A stretch of 64,000 bases of DNA from Trichosphaerium sp. ATCC 40318. Taxonomy: Eukaryota; Discosea; Flabellinia; Trichosidae. The notes beneath the pieces are model-generated. The model was not told the DNA's origin and did no database searches. It saw only the letters and a program-made list of their open reading frames with translations. This document shows, one piece after another, positions 12,502 to 22,675 of the stretch; positions within the stretch are counted from its first letter, which is position 1, and each line of letters begins with the position of its first letter. The stretch covers positions 372,001 to 436,000 of the forward strand of contig JALMLS010000455.1 of NCBI GenBank assembly GCA_038496445.1, written 5' to 3'. The position numbers were made by a program, and so were the translations under genes.

Positions 12502-13210
12502 ATGTTAATCACAGAAACGCTTTTCAACATTGGCCATGCTTCTAACTACATTAAAATAGGCAGTGGATTCACTAAACTTAAAGTTGAACCCCCACGGATA
12601 GTTTTAACAAAACGTCGGCTTGCATGGACAAATTTTGGGACAATATGTGCTGCAATGTCAAGGGAAAAGCGTCACGTGATGAATTTCGTACTTGTAGAAC
12701 TCGGTACGTAATTCTCGCACGTGGGATTTGTTAACGTCCCTTTCATTTCTTTGTTTTTCAGTTTGAACTGTTTGATATTTTTGTTGTCTTATTTGTTGTT
12801 AGGTTCACCTCCTGCATTTTTAAATGGCGATAGTGGTAAACTAACTATTAGGAAAAGAGGTACTTGGGGAGCAAGTACAATGGAAAGTCTTTTATCAAAG
12901 TACTTTAGTACATACGTCATTTGTCAGACTTGTATGTCCTTGTCACTTATCAGCTGTTCCTCCATTGACTGCCTTTTTTAGGTTCAAGCCCTGATACAGT
13001 ACTGGAACGTGATACTTCGAATAGGTTGACTTACAAAGTATGTCGTACATGCAAAGCAAAGGCATCTGTAATAACCATAAGAACAGGATTCCAAGCAATA
13101 GGTAAAAAGCAATCGAGAAATACTTTATGGGTTTTGTAGTACTGATTTCTACCTATGTTGTAGGTAGAGGAGAAAGAAGGCAACAAAGAAATGAACAAGC
13201 AACGACCTAA
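12502..13210 (+). CDS. Translation initiation factor eIF2 beta subunit, short form
   Basis: eIF2-beta is part of the eIF2 complex that brings initiator tRNA to the ribosome. ATG 12502 opens MLITETLFNI, matching the start of the conserved core. The core continues with VEPPRIVLTKRR, AWTNFGTICAAMSREKRHV, NFVLVELGS and ESLLSKYFSTYVICQTCGS. A C2-C2 zinc ribbon (CQTC ... CRTC) is followed by SVITIRTGFQAIGRGERR. No lysine-box N-terminal extension precedes the ATG (in-frame TAA just upstream), so the protein is nearer to archaeal aIF2-beta in extent. Introns at about 12703-12801, 12926-12980 and 13100-13162. An upstream exon supplying the K-boxes cannot be excluded. Confidence 0.85.
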
Positions 13211-14097
13211 CACCAACTTCTAAGTGAGTATGAAATACTTGCCAATGAGTGGAATTTCCTGAATGTAAATAAACAATCCTTAAACGCATCATTGTAGATG
13301 GCAATCATCTCCACGCAACAACAGTACCGTCTTAATACCTGATGAGGTATTCGCTTCAGAAAAAAAGAACTCTTTGAAGTAGTTCTGAAGAATTACGGCA
13401 AGGGTACAGCAATACTAACCTGCCCTCAGTTGTGAGTAGTACACTACTGCCTCGCCGTAATTCTCCTTTCACATAATACCATATGTGGTTGTGAGTTCTG
13501 AATGCTGTTGGAGAGCGTGCTAAGGTGAAATGGGCGCCTTCACAAGTAGGAAGTACCACATAAAGTCAAGAATTCATCACAAAGAAAGGAAGAGACTTTT
13601 TTTTTGGCTTCAGAAACCCGTTACTAATTAATCCAAACATCGCTAGTATGACTAGCAGATTTTCTTTGAGCCAAAGCGAACTAATAATACCAAAGAAAGA
13701 AGCAACACTTTCTCCTCCCTCGCGTGCAAAAAGACCTAAAAACACAGGAAAGAGGAGACATAGGAGAGGCTCCACGTGCGTAATATTAATTTATTTTTTT
13801 TACACCTGAAAAGAAGAATACATCGAAACTCTTTGTCAAATTATTGTTTTTCCGTACCCAATCGCTGAGAAAAATGTATAAAAGAACTTAAACGTGTTTT
13901 GAGCGAATCCACAATAAGAGATAAAATAGTTCTGATAAAGACACGTTTGAGATTTTTTTTTTTTCAATAAGATCAAAACTTCGTTTTGGGACAATTTTGT
14001 CACTTCTCTAATGAACGATTCACTACAACGCCTTTTTTAGAGCGAATATTCTGTTTAAACAAAACAGAGAAATTGTGTCAGAAAGTACTAATCAATT
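13211..14097. other. Intergenic stretch between eIF2-beta and hydrolase genes
   Basis: No supported protein gene. A short hairpin, AATACC/GGTATT, lies near 13336-13354, and a larger structured inverted repeat at 13389-13464 is annotated separately. The rest is AT-rich with poly-T tracts and no recognised motif. Confidence 0.5.
13389..13464. repeat. 76-nt inverted repeat with two inner hairpins
   Basis: AGAATTACGGC at 13389-13399 is perfectly complementary to GCCGTAATTCT at 13454-13464. Between them AGGG (13401-13404) can pair with CCCT (13423-13426), and AGTAGT (13435-13440) with ACTACT (13443-13448). The whole folds as a three-way junction. It lies in a gene-free stretch, so it could be a small structured RNA or the relic of a terminal-inverted-repeat element. 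Confidence 0.5.
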
Positions 14098-15883
14098 ATG
14101 AATAGGATAGGAGGAAGAAATAGACCTCTAGAAGATGATATAAATAAAGAAAAAAGAAGGCGTTCTGGTGGATTTTTTCAAAATAGCGTACCCTTTGTTA
14201 GATCCAAGATATTTGGTTCGTCATCCGATAGACATGATAGTAAACCAATGGCATATTGGAATAAAGTATATATTGGAAAACATGGAGAAGAAATAATCGT
14301 ACGAGACGACTTCGACCATTCTTTTTCTATCTATTTTGTTTGTGCTTTTAAGTACAGCTTGCTTACTATGCACTAAGGATACGTGTGTTCCAGAAATATC
14401 TGTTTCTATACATGTTGTAGAATGGACTGCCGGTGATCGTACGCTAAGAGGTCGCCTCTATTCGCCAAGAGACACTACAGAATTTAACGGAAAACTTGTC
14501 GTTTTATATTCTGGGTCAGGGGGATCAGCTGAAACTTATTCTCTTGCTATAGCTGTTGAATATGCGTATCTGGGATGTAAGGTACTACGCGAGGACATGT
14601 TTGCAATTTTCTTTGCTAGACTTTTTTTGGTCTTTCTGTCACGTGACATGTAAATTGGGAAAAAACATGAAAAGTTATTAAACTAAGTTTCACTATTAGT
14701 GTTTGGCTTTAGATTACCAAGGGTATGGAGCAAGTACTTCAGCTTCATATGTGTTCAAAAAGAAACATAAAAAATACGAATCAGGTACTACAATATAAGA
14801 TAGAATTTTGAAAGTGTTCTTCCATTTTTTTCTTTCTTTTTTTTGTTCACCAGCTATCCATTATAATACCTCAAGTTTTTTCATAGAATAAAACTTGAGG
14901 TTCAACGAGGTAGAGTAAAAATTAAAGTAAGAATTTATGTGATTAGAACAAAGTTGTATGAAAGCGAATGCCTCAGAAACTTCAATGTCGTTTTTCGATT
15001 TTTTTTTTGTTTTTTTTTCTTCATCTTTTTTCTTATGTATGTTGTGCTTTAGGTATATCAAAACTTAATGAAAATAGTCTACTATCTGATGGTATTGCTA
15101 TGTATAACTGTGCTCTCAAAACTGTAAAATGTAAAAAGGGAGAAAGGAAAATATATTTCAAACCACGTGATATAATAATACATGGATACTCTCTTGGTGG
15201 TCCTGTGGCCTCATTTACAGCTTATAAAGCTGCTTGTAAAAATCAATTAGTATGTGGAGTTATTTTGGATAGAATAATGCCATCTGTCAAAGAAGGAGTA
15301 TCAATGCATGGTACGATAGCTTTTTTTTTTTCTTGAAGCTTTCTTATTTTTTTCTAATTTTGTTTACAAAGGATACCCGTCTCTTGGTGGTTCTGTAGCA
15401 AAATATGTAGTTGGAAGATTGAGTGTAGCAATATGGCTATCTAAATTACGTTCTATATATGATACACTACCTCTTCTTGTGATAGCAGCTGGACAACTCG
15501 ACCCACTCTCAAAATTCGACACAAGAATAAGTACGATTTTTTTTCGCTTTACTAATTTCGTGTTGACCTTGAAGTCTCTTCTAATGTTGCTTCTACAAGG
15601 TTTCTTTGCTGAGGTTCTTGGGTTCAAAAACGCAAGAAGAGAGGTCGTTATTGATGCTAAACATAAAGATCATTCAATGGTAATGAGAGCTACAGCAAAG
15701 GCTTTAACAATGATTATAAAAAACGATACTTCAGACTTTGCAAATCAACATCATGTGGTTTCTTGGAGTGGACACAAAAAATCATTATCTACATTCAACT
15801 TGAGCAATCTGACAAAGATTCTATCAACAGCAGATATAGATACACAAGGAAGCGAGGTGATGTCGATAATGTCAGATATGTAA
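14098..15883 (+). CDS. Alpha/beta hydrolase (serine hydrolase), function unknown
   Basis: The start is basic (MNRIGGRNRPLEDDINKEKR). A later exon gives GRLYSPRDTTEFNGKLVVLY then SGSGGSAETYSLA, the first strand and oxyanion-type turn. DYQGYGAS follows, then IIIHGYSLGGPVASF with the nucleophile elbow GYSLGG (about 15170-15215). The acid is in IAAGQLDPLS (about 15483-15515) and the histidine in KHKDHSMV (about 15660-15680), so a full Ser-Asp-His triad is visible. The C-terminal 60 residues (SWSGHKKSLSTFNLSNLTK) are Ser/Thr-rich and unrecognised. About five introns, the longest (about 14787-15052) holding a perfect hairpin. Substrate unknown; no signal peptide seen. Confidence 0.85.
14868..14901. 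repeat. Perfect 12-bp hairpin inside a hydrolase intron
   Basis: ACCTCAAGTTTT (14868-14879) and AAAACTTGAGGT (14890-14901) are exact reverse complements around a 10-nt loop, within the longest intron of the hydrolase gene. Confidence 0.6.
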
Positions 15884-16272
15884 AAAGAAAACGCGCTTGT
15901 ACAAAAAAAACAAAAAGAAACTGAAAAGACACGTGTATCAAAAAAATTATGTCTCAGAAAATTCTTCAGGTGTGTCTCGTGAATATACGTTTCGAAAAAA
16001 AGCTTCTGGGTCACGTGGTTTGCTAACACCTTTGTAAACCCGATGACAGAATCTATTTCCTCAAATAGCATGTGAGAGTACTTTATCGTACTGGTAAAAG
16101 AAAACTTCAAGGATTTATAATTGAAGATGCAATCAAAAGGCCGGTATGTCTGACATAGCAACTAAACTTACGTGTAGAAGTTACTAAATGCTAAGACAAC
16201 CATAATTTCACTAATAACTGGTTTTGGGATAAGCGCAGCTCTAAACTTTATAATTACAGTAAGAATATTTAT
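15884..16272. other. Spacer between hydrolase and F-box gene with an exon-like frame
   Basis: The minus strand at about 16080-16260 can be read as VIIKFRAALIPKPV and EIMVVLAFSNFYT, then across a plausible intron (polypyrimidine tract and CAG) into IKYSHMLFEEIDSVIGFTK. The frame continues directly from the F-box gene after its TAG, but no full gene was assembled. It may be a small unresolved gene or chance. Confidence 0.25.
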
Positions 16273-17706
16273 CTAGTTAACATCTGCTCTCAAGCTCTTG
16301 ATACATTCATCTGTTACTAGAGTATTTTCAACTTCAATGGTGTGTACTCCTTTTAGTTCTTTGACACCTTCATCTGTGACTGCTGTGTTGTTAAGACCAA
16401 TGCTATGTACACCCTTTAGTGCTATGATTCCTTCATCTGTGACTGCTGTGTCTTCAAGGTTAATAGTATGTACACCTTTTAGTGCTTTGACACCTTTATC
16501 TGTGACTGCTGTGTTGTTAAGACCAATGCTATGTACACCCTTTAGTGCTATGATTCCTTCATCTGTGACTGCTGTGTCATCGAGGTTAATAGTATGTACT
16601 CCTTGTAGCGCTTTGATGCCTTTATCCGTGACTGCAGTGCTATCAAGATAAATAGCATGTACACCTCTTAGTGGTCTGATTCCATTATCTGTAACTGCAG
16701 TGTTATCAAGGCTGATAGTATGGACACCTTTTAGTGCCCTGATGCCTTTATCTGTGACTGCTGTGTTGTCAAGGCTGATAGTATGGACACCTTTTAGTGC
16801 CCTGATGCCTTTATCTGTGACTGCAGTGTTATCAAGGTAAATAGTATGTACACCTTTCAACGCTTTGACACCTTTATCTGTGACTGCAGTGTTATCAAGG
16901 CAAATAGTATGTACACCTTTCAATGCTTTGACGCCTTTATCTGTGACTGCAGTGTCATCAAGATCAATAGTATGCACACCCTTCAATGCTTCAACGCCTT
17001 TATCTGTGACTGAAGTGTCATCAAGGTAAATAGCATGGACACCTCTTAATGCTTTGATTCCTGTATCTGTAATATTCTTGCAATTTGAAAGTATAATTCT
17101 ATGTACACCAGACAATCGTTGAAGGTCGTAATCGTCTATATTACTTTTTTTTGAGAAACTAAGGTTTTTACAAGCAGATAATACTGAAGCCAAACTACCT
17201 TTTAAAACCCCACAACAAATTTCAGTATTGTTTATAATACCCTTGTACTGTTGGATCCTAACAATATCTTCGGCACGTGATAGATAAATCTTAGTGTATC
17301 CAACAATATCATGAATGATATCTGACAGCACGTGACACGATTGAACAATACTAAACCTTGTTTTGCCGTCAGTTAGCCGCAGTATTTTTGATAGTATCTC
17401 TGGCGGTAAATCGAGGATGTCTTGCTCTTTTCTAGTCAATACGTGCTTGGTTTCGCCTTTTCTCGTGACAAGGTAAAGTTCAGGACCTGTTAAATGAATA
17501 TTCGTTGTATTTGTGGTGATATCCGCATGTTTGAAGAGAATATGATCTAGGTTCTTTAATAGAGCAGCATTTGATACTTTTAAGAAACTCTCAAGTTGGT
17601 TTATGAAGGTTTCACGCTGTTCTGTTTTAATTCTACTAAACTCTTCCTGACGATTCTCTTGGTAATACGTGAGTGCTTGCTCTACTGAAATACTGTACGA
17701 ATTCAT
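16273..17706 (-). CDS. F-box protein with 13 tandem leucine-rich repeats
   Basis: Single open exon of about 477 residues from the only in-frame ATG (17706, MNSYSISVEQALTYYQENRQ) to TAG. Residues about 95-140 form an F-box (ILDLPPEILSKILRLTDGKT, then VQSCHVLSDIIHDIVG). F-boxes dock substrates to SCF ubiquitin ligases through Skp1. The C-terminal half is 13 repeats of 21 residues of the form LKGVHTIYLDNTAVTDKGIR. The GVHT-type repeat is like leucine-rich-repeat proteins I know from giant DNA viruses and amoebozoans (recalled, not searched). The absence of introns, unlike all large neighbours, fits transfer or retroposition. Earlier in-frame sequence starts with GTG only, so 17706 is preferred. 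Confidence 0.85.
   Translation of the reverse strand: MNSYSISVEQALTYYQENRQEEFSRIKTEQRETFINQLESFLKVSNAALLKNLDHILFKHADITTNTTNIHLTGPELYLVTRKGETKHVLTRKEQDILDLPPEILSKILRLTDGKTRFSIVQSCHVLSDIIHDIVGYTKIYLSRAEDIVRIQQYKGIINNTEICCGVLKGSLASVLSACKNLSFSKKSNIDDYDLQRLSGVHRIILSNCKNITDTGIKALRGVHAIYLDDTSVTDKGVEALKGVHTIDLDDTAVTDKGVKALKGVHTICLDNTAVTDKGVKALKGVHTIYLDNTAVTDKGIRALKGVHTISLDNTAVTDKGIRALKGVHTISLDNTAVTDNGIRPLRGVHAIYLDSTAVTDKGIKALQGVHTINLDDTAVTDEGIIALKGVHSIGLNNTAVTDKGVKALKGVHTINLEDTAVTDEGIIALKGVHSIGLNNTAVTDEGVKELKGVHTIEVENTLVTDECIKSLRADVN
16276..17120 (-). repeat. 63-bp tandem repeat array coding for LRRs
   Basis: Thirteen consecutive 63-bp units within the F-box gene. Inner units are nearly identical at DNA level: the segment reading tttatctgtgactgc on the plus strand recurs, with small changes, every 63 bp. 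This points to recent duplication or gene conversion. The outermost units (LSGVHRIILSNCKNITDTGI and LKGVHTIEVENTLVTDECIK) are the most diverged. Confidence 0.85.
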
Positions 17707-18076
17707 ACTTTGATGTAAGTTGTAACTGTTGCTTTGTGGCTTTCCGTTGACTTTGAAAAAAAAGGAGTTTGAAAAACTTTTAGGAAAACAACCCGCTGTT
17801 TTAAAAACCTCCACAACACCATTTACATGCTGCGTAAGGTTTCACCTCACTCTGGTAGCAAGTGCGTTACTACGCATTTGTCGTTAGTTTATAAAACGTA
17901 CTCTTAAAACAAAACTTGTTTTTGTGGATAATAAAGTACACGAAATGTTGGACTTGTTCCTTTAATTTTTTTTGTGGTACGTGACTAATTCATAGTTGCT
18001 ACTTTTTTAACATATGCACATAGGCTTAAAATGATGAACTTAGTGGTGCTATGTGTAAATAGCACTACGCTCAGTA
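17707..18076. other. Intergenic stretch upstream of the F-box gene
   Basis: No gene seen. The 36 codons directly upstream of the chosen ATG are open but lack another ATG. The stretch should hold the F-box gene promoter and the 3' end of the GTPase gene. Confidence 0.5.
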
Positions 18077-18899
18077 TTACCCATCTTCCCAATCTTTTAC
18101 CAGCATAGCTGCTATCATTATGAAGGCTTCTTCAACTATAAACATATTAGTATGCTAAGTTAAACACTTGAAGAATACATACCATTTGTTGCTTCAGTTG
18201 CAGATGTCTCAAGTAAATGTAGGCCTAGAGCATCAGCAAACCTCTTTTTTAATGTTAATAGTTTTAAAGGAAGTATATATTTACCTCAGCTTCCTCAGTA
18301 TCAACAACACAGTTTTCAAGTTGGTCTTTTTTGTTTCCAACAATTAATACTTGTGGTTCTCGTCCATATCTGTCAATTTCTTGTATCCACTTTACTACAT
18401 TGCGAAAAGTATCTTTCGCAGTACTGTCATATACAATCACTATGCCTTGTACACTTGAAATACAACGACCTATTTTTAGGGATCTTCTTTCAGTCCCTTC
18501 ACAAAGTAAAGAACCAAACAAAATTAGGATGTGAGTTGTGTACAGCAACTGTCAACCATGTGAGTATCCCAAATATGTAAGGCTACTTTTTTATCATAAC
18601 ATGTAATGGTTTTCCTGTATGTAGACACCTGTAACTAATCACGTGTCACAAAGTAGTAATTAAAAGTTACATATTGGCTACCAACATACAAAGCCAGGGT
18701 GTTCATCATATACGATTCTAGACGAGTCATCATCAATGAAGCTATCTATCAAAGAACTCTTTCCAACACCACAATCTCCAATGACACAGATTCTGATATG
18801 ATAATCGCTGCATACATGTAAACAACAACAGTGACTACAAACATCTATTGTACTATGAAATCTGAGGCTTATTTGCAACATGTGGAGCGTTAAAAGCAT
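18077..18899 (-). CDS. Rab/Ras-like small GTPase
   Basis: Membrane-traffic-type GTP switch. G1 is CVIGDCGVGKSS (about 18760-18795), the strand before G3 is VALHIWDT (about 18565-18590), G4 is VGNKKDQL (about 18320-18345) and G5 is LETSATEA (about 18195-18220). GIVIVYDSTAKDTFRNVVKW is a Rab/Ras-type stretch. The last exon reads VEEAFIMIAAMLVKDWEDG and stops with no C-terminal cysteine, so the usual prenylation site is missing, as in some Rab-like proteins. The G3 continuation (AGQE-type) is interrupted by an intron and reads TERRSLKIG, so the canonical Gln is not visible. The start at 18899 is tentative; an exon break before DYHIRICVIG is possible. Confidence 0.85.
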
Positions 18900-19624
18900 C
18901 TATAAAGAAATAAGTCACCTAAAACAATACAATTGCATCAAAACACTCACACATAGCACATATGTCTAAATTTTGCATTGTGAAGTAAAATAGTGGTATT
19001 TGCATGTCATGCAATCACTTGTACCTTTATTTTTGTTTCGTTTGGTGCTATTACCCATTGTAATACAGCGAGACGACTCTGGTTTTAGTTTGCTGCTTGT
19101 TAAATATAAAATGTGTGGTGTTCCTGTGGAATTATAGCATACAGGATTTGACTGCTATTTTGTTTTTAAGGTTAAGATTACTTTTTAAAGGCCACTGATA
19201 GGCTACCTATGTTCACAAACCATCCTAAAAGTCAGGCTTAAAACGCAAAATAGCGCGTATTTCAGGTCAAATCTGCAAGCATAGACAACAACAGTCAATG
19301 TAAAGCTACAGAGATTTCATAGTACAGCTACTTAGTTTTTACCTTGATAACATGGTGGTCACAGATGAAGGCACCACTTGTTGCTCTAACAACATATAAA
19401 CAAGTGGTATATCTGCCAATTTACAGTTGCAATGATACCTGCAATAACGTTGCCTCTACCAACATTACTACAACACAATCTGCATAAACAATTCCCCTAA
19501 AATTCCAAGATCCACACTTCCACCTAAAAACACTAGCTAGTATCACCAACAACATTACTACCAATACTTTTGCATCCAATAAAATCGACATTGTTATTTA
19601 CATGGCTCTTTTATTTAATTACTA
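18900..19624. other. Gene-free stretch between GTPase and repeat-nuclease genes
   Basis: About 725 nt with no open frame or motif that I can support on either strand. It should contain the GTPase promoter and the 3' flank of the nuclease gene. Confidence 0.5.
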
Positions 19625-22600
19625 TCAAAGAGCGTTTTGTACATATTCTCCTCTTTGTGGCAATAGAATAGATGAGTTTAGGGTATCACTTTCAACACCT
19701 GGTGTCATTAGCTTTACTTTACCTGAGAACACTTGTTAGAACAATTGTGAAGACAAAGGTAAAAAAAAGTGTGCTTACCTAATACTGGTGCATCTTTGCT
19801 TGGAGGTATTAATGATAGTGGCTCTACAGTGGTATCTATAGAACATACGATATCAGGTCGTATTTTCCTAATTGTAGCAACAAGTGTCTCTAAATCACCT
19901 TTCCACCAATACGGAACAAGAACTAAAGAAACACCTATAATTCATAAGAACAAAAAAATCACCAATCTTCTCAACAAATTGCAAATAACTCCTCACAAAA
20001 ATACTGTATTGTACTTTAAAAAGCGTGCAGTTTGTGAGGTCAACATTAGGTGAAACCTGGTTTGCTGTAACTGTGAACAAGACAGTACAAAAACAAAGCC
20101 AACTAGCACTTTTTTTTTCCAAAAAACGGGCACGTGCCTATATCTTCGCAGACTTGGCGTTTTTCTATATCCAACACTTCTCTTTGAGTTACATGAGGCC
20201 CTTCAGGAAATATTTTATCTTGATAGTGCTGCTCTCCTTGGTACTCAAGAGCCAAACTTTTATCAGGAACAAAAACATCTACAGTAAGAAGTACTCCAGA
20301 ATTGTATCTTGTGCCAATATAATGTTCTTCTCGTACTTCCGAATCTGGAAGAGCTTGTTTAACTCTATTAATAAGAGTCCTACGAATATGAGCGTTTACA
20401 ACAAAATGAGTCAATTCACTGAAAAAAGAGACAAAAACAAAAAAGACGAAAGGAGCACTTCCCCGTGCACAAGATATTATATTTAAGTGTTGGCGTAATA
20501 AATACGATAATCATAGTTATGGGGAAAGCAGTTGAACATAGCGAAACTAATCACATGGGTTTTGATGAACTCAGGCGTACATTTGTTTTGACTTTTTAGA
20601 ATGATTTTTAAACTTCTGCCATTGCCAGTTGTATGAATCATCCAAAGATGTCAAACATCTAGGATAATAAGGCATTATACCTGAACCACCTAGATTAGCA
20701 ATCTGTGTTGTGGACAGCCGATACCTAAAGAACAAAAAGTTACTATTAAAACACAAGGTATAACTATTGACTGCGAAACGAGCATGCCACTTACCATCCT
20801 TCGGCATTTGTGATATTTAAAGCTTTCTGTACATGTCTGAGAAACGATATTTGTTTGTCTGGGTGCAACCAAGCGCCTTTAGGAGCAGCAGGACTAATAA
20901 CAGTAAATCCAAAAAACCCGAAAACGAAAAGCAAAAATAAAAACTCACGTAAAATCCCAATTGTGCTTGTCGTATACGTCCATTAGAGCATTGTTAAGTG
21001 AGTATTTATATGCTGATAATAGAGGATGTATATTATATTTATATAAATCACGTTCTCTGATTGTTAACCAATCATCAAGTATTTTTAGTTCTAACTTTTC
21101 AGCAATAGAATCTAACTTTTTTCTTTCAAGTAATATTCTACCATCCCATGTATTATTAGGTGCATTCCTAAGTATTCATAAGAATCCAATAGCATACTAT
21201 AGTACGTAATTTATTGGCGTAACATGAAGAAAGTACGGGTAAAAAGCTATAAATGGAAGAAAAAACGAAAAAAAAACAATGTTAGTCCATGACCAACAGT
21301 CATTCTGTCTGGCTCTTGGAGTGCAAAAATTAATAAAATAGGTTACCTGGACCAATTATATTCTGGAAAAATAGACTTAAGGGCTCTAGAAATCGATCCA
21401 CGATAGCTATTCAAGAAGAGTTATAATCCTAATGAAAATATTTTTATCTACTTACATTTGTAGTATATTTTGAGCACCGCATACTTCCAAGTCTGCTGGT
21501 AGTACATTATACCAATCATCATAAGTACTTAAAGAAAGAATCTCAGACACATATTCTAGTTTATATCTCTGGTTGTCTATTTTATTCCAAAACGTGAAAG
21601 GAAGCCATCTAGACACACGTGTTATCACAGCTTTTTTTTTGGTGGTCTGACGTACTTAAATCGCCATTGTTTCCATTCATAGTTAGGATAGATATCCTTG
21701 ATTGCTGTACTTATAGAAGCATATCTTTGGATACCGTTATTACAAAGAGAAATTAAATATAGAAGTGACCTACTTATTTACAACTTGGGCTCCAATTTTA
21801 CCAAGCTCTTCTGTTGAGATATCATACAAACCTTCAAGGTCAGTAATTCCAAGGTCTTCGCTTATATCCTCCAAGTATCCTCTACACCTTTCTTTATCAT
21901 CCCAGTGCCCCATTGGTGCACATCTAAACGAAGCATATTGTGATCAACAATAGAACCAAAAGGAAATGAAGTTTAACAGTGTTTTAAAGAAATGCAATCA
22001 ACAAGCCTTCTTAGCTCAGCGGTAGAGCGAACGGTTCTTGTCCGTTTGGCCATGGGTTCAATCCCCATAGGAGGCTGTAAATGCTTTTGACGCCTACATT
22101 CATTGTACGCAAACTAAAATTCATACATTTGCACACTTTGAATTTCAAAGAAAAGCATAGAATCGACGTGAAACGTACTTGAAGTTCAATACTTGCCAGT
22201 CATGATTAGGATATAAAGTTTTCATCATATTATAAACAGATCCTGAGTATCTAAGGATAATTTTAGAACCACAGAGACAGAGTATGATCAAGCAAATGAG
22301 ACGAATTTTCGCTTTAAATTCGATCATTGAAAATAACAATTTTTTGACCTGTTAGTCTTTACGGATAAACGTACACGTTCATTACTCTGACAGCATTGTA
22401 TTCTTTCATGTCACGCGAAGTGACAGCATACCAATCATCTAGATGTTTAAAGTTTATTTCCTCGCTTATTTGCTCCAATCTTTCTTTCTGGTTACGCTCA
22501 TTACTCCAGTGACCTCTAGGAGTGCGTTGTATGCGCCTTTTGCTGTCACCTATAGAATTAGTAAATCAAACGCGCCTTATATTCCTAAAACGGTCTTTGC

Positions 22601-22675
22601 TAGGGATATCTAGGCGTATCCGCTACCTTTTTTGTGGTTTTCTCTGTTTCTCACCAGGCGCCGTGTATGCGCCAT
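19625..22675 (-). CDS. W-rich repeat protein with C-terminal restriction-endonuclease-like domain
   Basis: The N-terminal two thirds hold five copies of a roughly 65-residue repeat: RG-[HY]-W...NQ..L, a D-W-Y or D-W pair, then a strand ending [YF]P..[DEN]W. Examples are RGHWSNERNQKERLEQISEE (22385-22535) with TLYPNHDWQVLNFK (22180-22250), GHWDDKERCRGYLEDI (21780-21930) with YPNYEWKQWRFK, and DNQRYKLEYVSEIL (21470-21620) with FPEYNW. The C-terminal domain has VDVFVPDKSLALEYQGEQHY (about 20215-20285), a D...ExxG pattern typical of PD-(D/E)xK nucleases, then VPYWWKGDLETLVATIRK (about 19850-19920). The pairing resembles a protist/algal family recalled from memory. The start ATG at 22675 (MAHTRRL) is tentative. 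A tRNA lies antisense in one intron. Confidence 0.75.
22005..22076 (+). tRNA. tRNA-Lys (anticodon CTT), unusual loop
   Basis: A full cloverleaf of 72 nt. The acceptor GCCTTCT pairs with AGGAGGC (one T-G wobble), the D stem is GCTC/GAGC with loop AGCGGTA, and the anticodon stem is AACGG/CCGTT with loop TTCTTGT. The variable loop has 5 nt, and the T stem ATGGG/CCCAT encloses loop TTCAATC. TTTT follows at 22084, a pol III stop. Odd points are G rather than A after the anticodon, U32 and U38, and discriminator T instead of the G usual in eukaryotic tRNA-Lys. It sits on the strand opposite the nuclease gene, inside the intron between exons at about 22175 and 21930. Confidence 0.85.

Noticed and set aside
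12425-12502. Joining the lysine-rich ORF to eIF2-beta by an intron
   Set aside because: Both frames contain their own version of the pre-core helix, and an in-frame TAA precedes the eIF2-beta ATG; no consistent GT-AG pair was found.
13336-13400. Hammerhead-ribozyme-like words CTGATGAGG and CTGAAGA
   Set aside because: The required GAAA after stem II, a consistent stem I and an allowed base at the cleavage site could not be arranged together.
16298-16651. Long plus-strand frame opposite the LRR repeats
   Set aside because: It is the antisense shadow of the 63-bp repeat array and starts without ATG.
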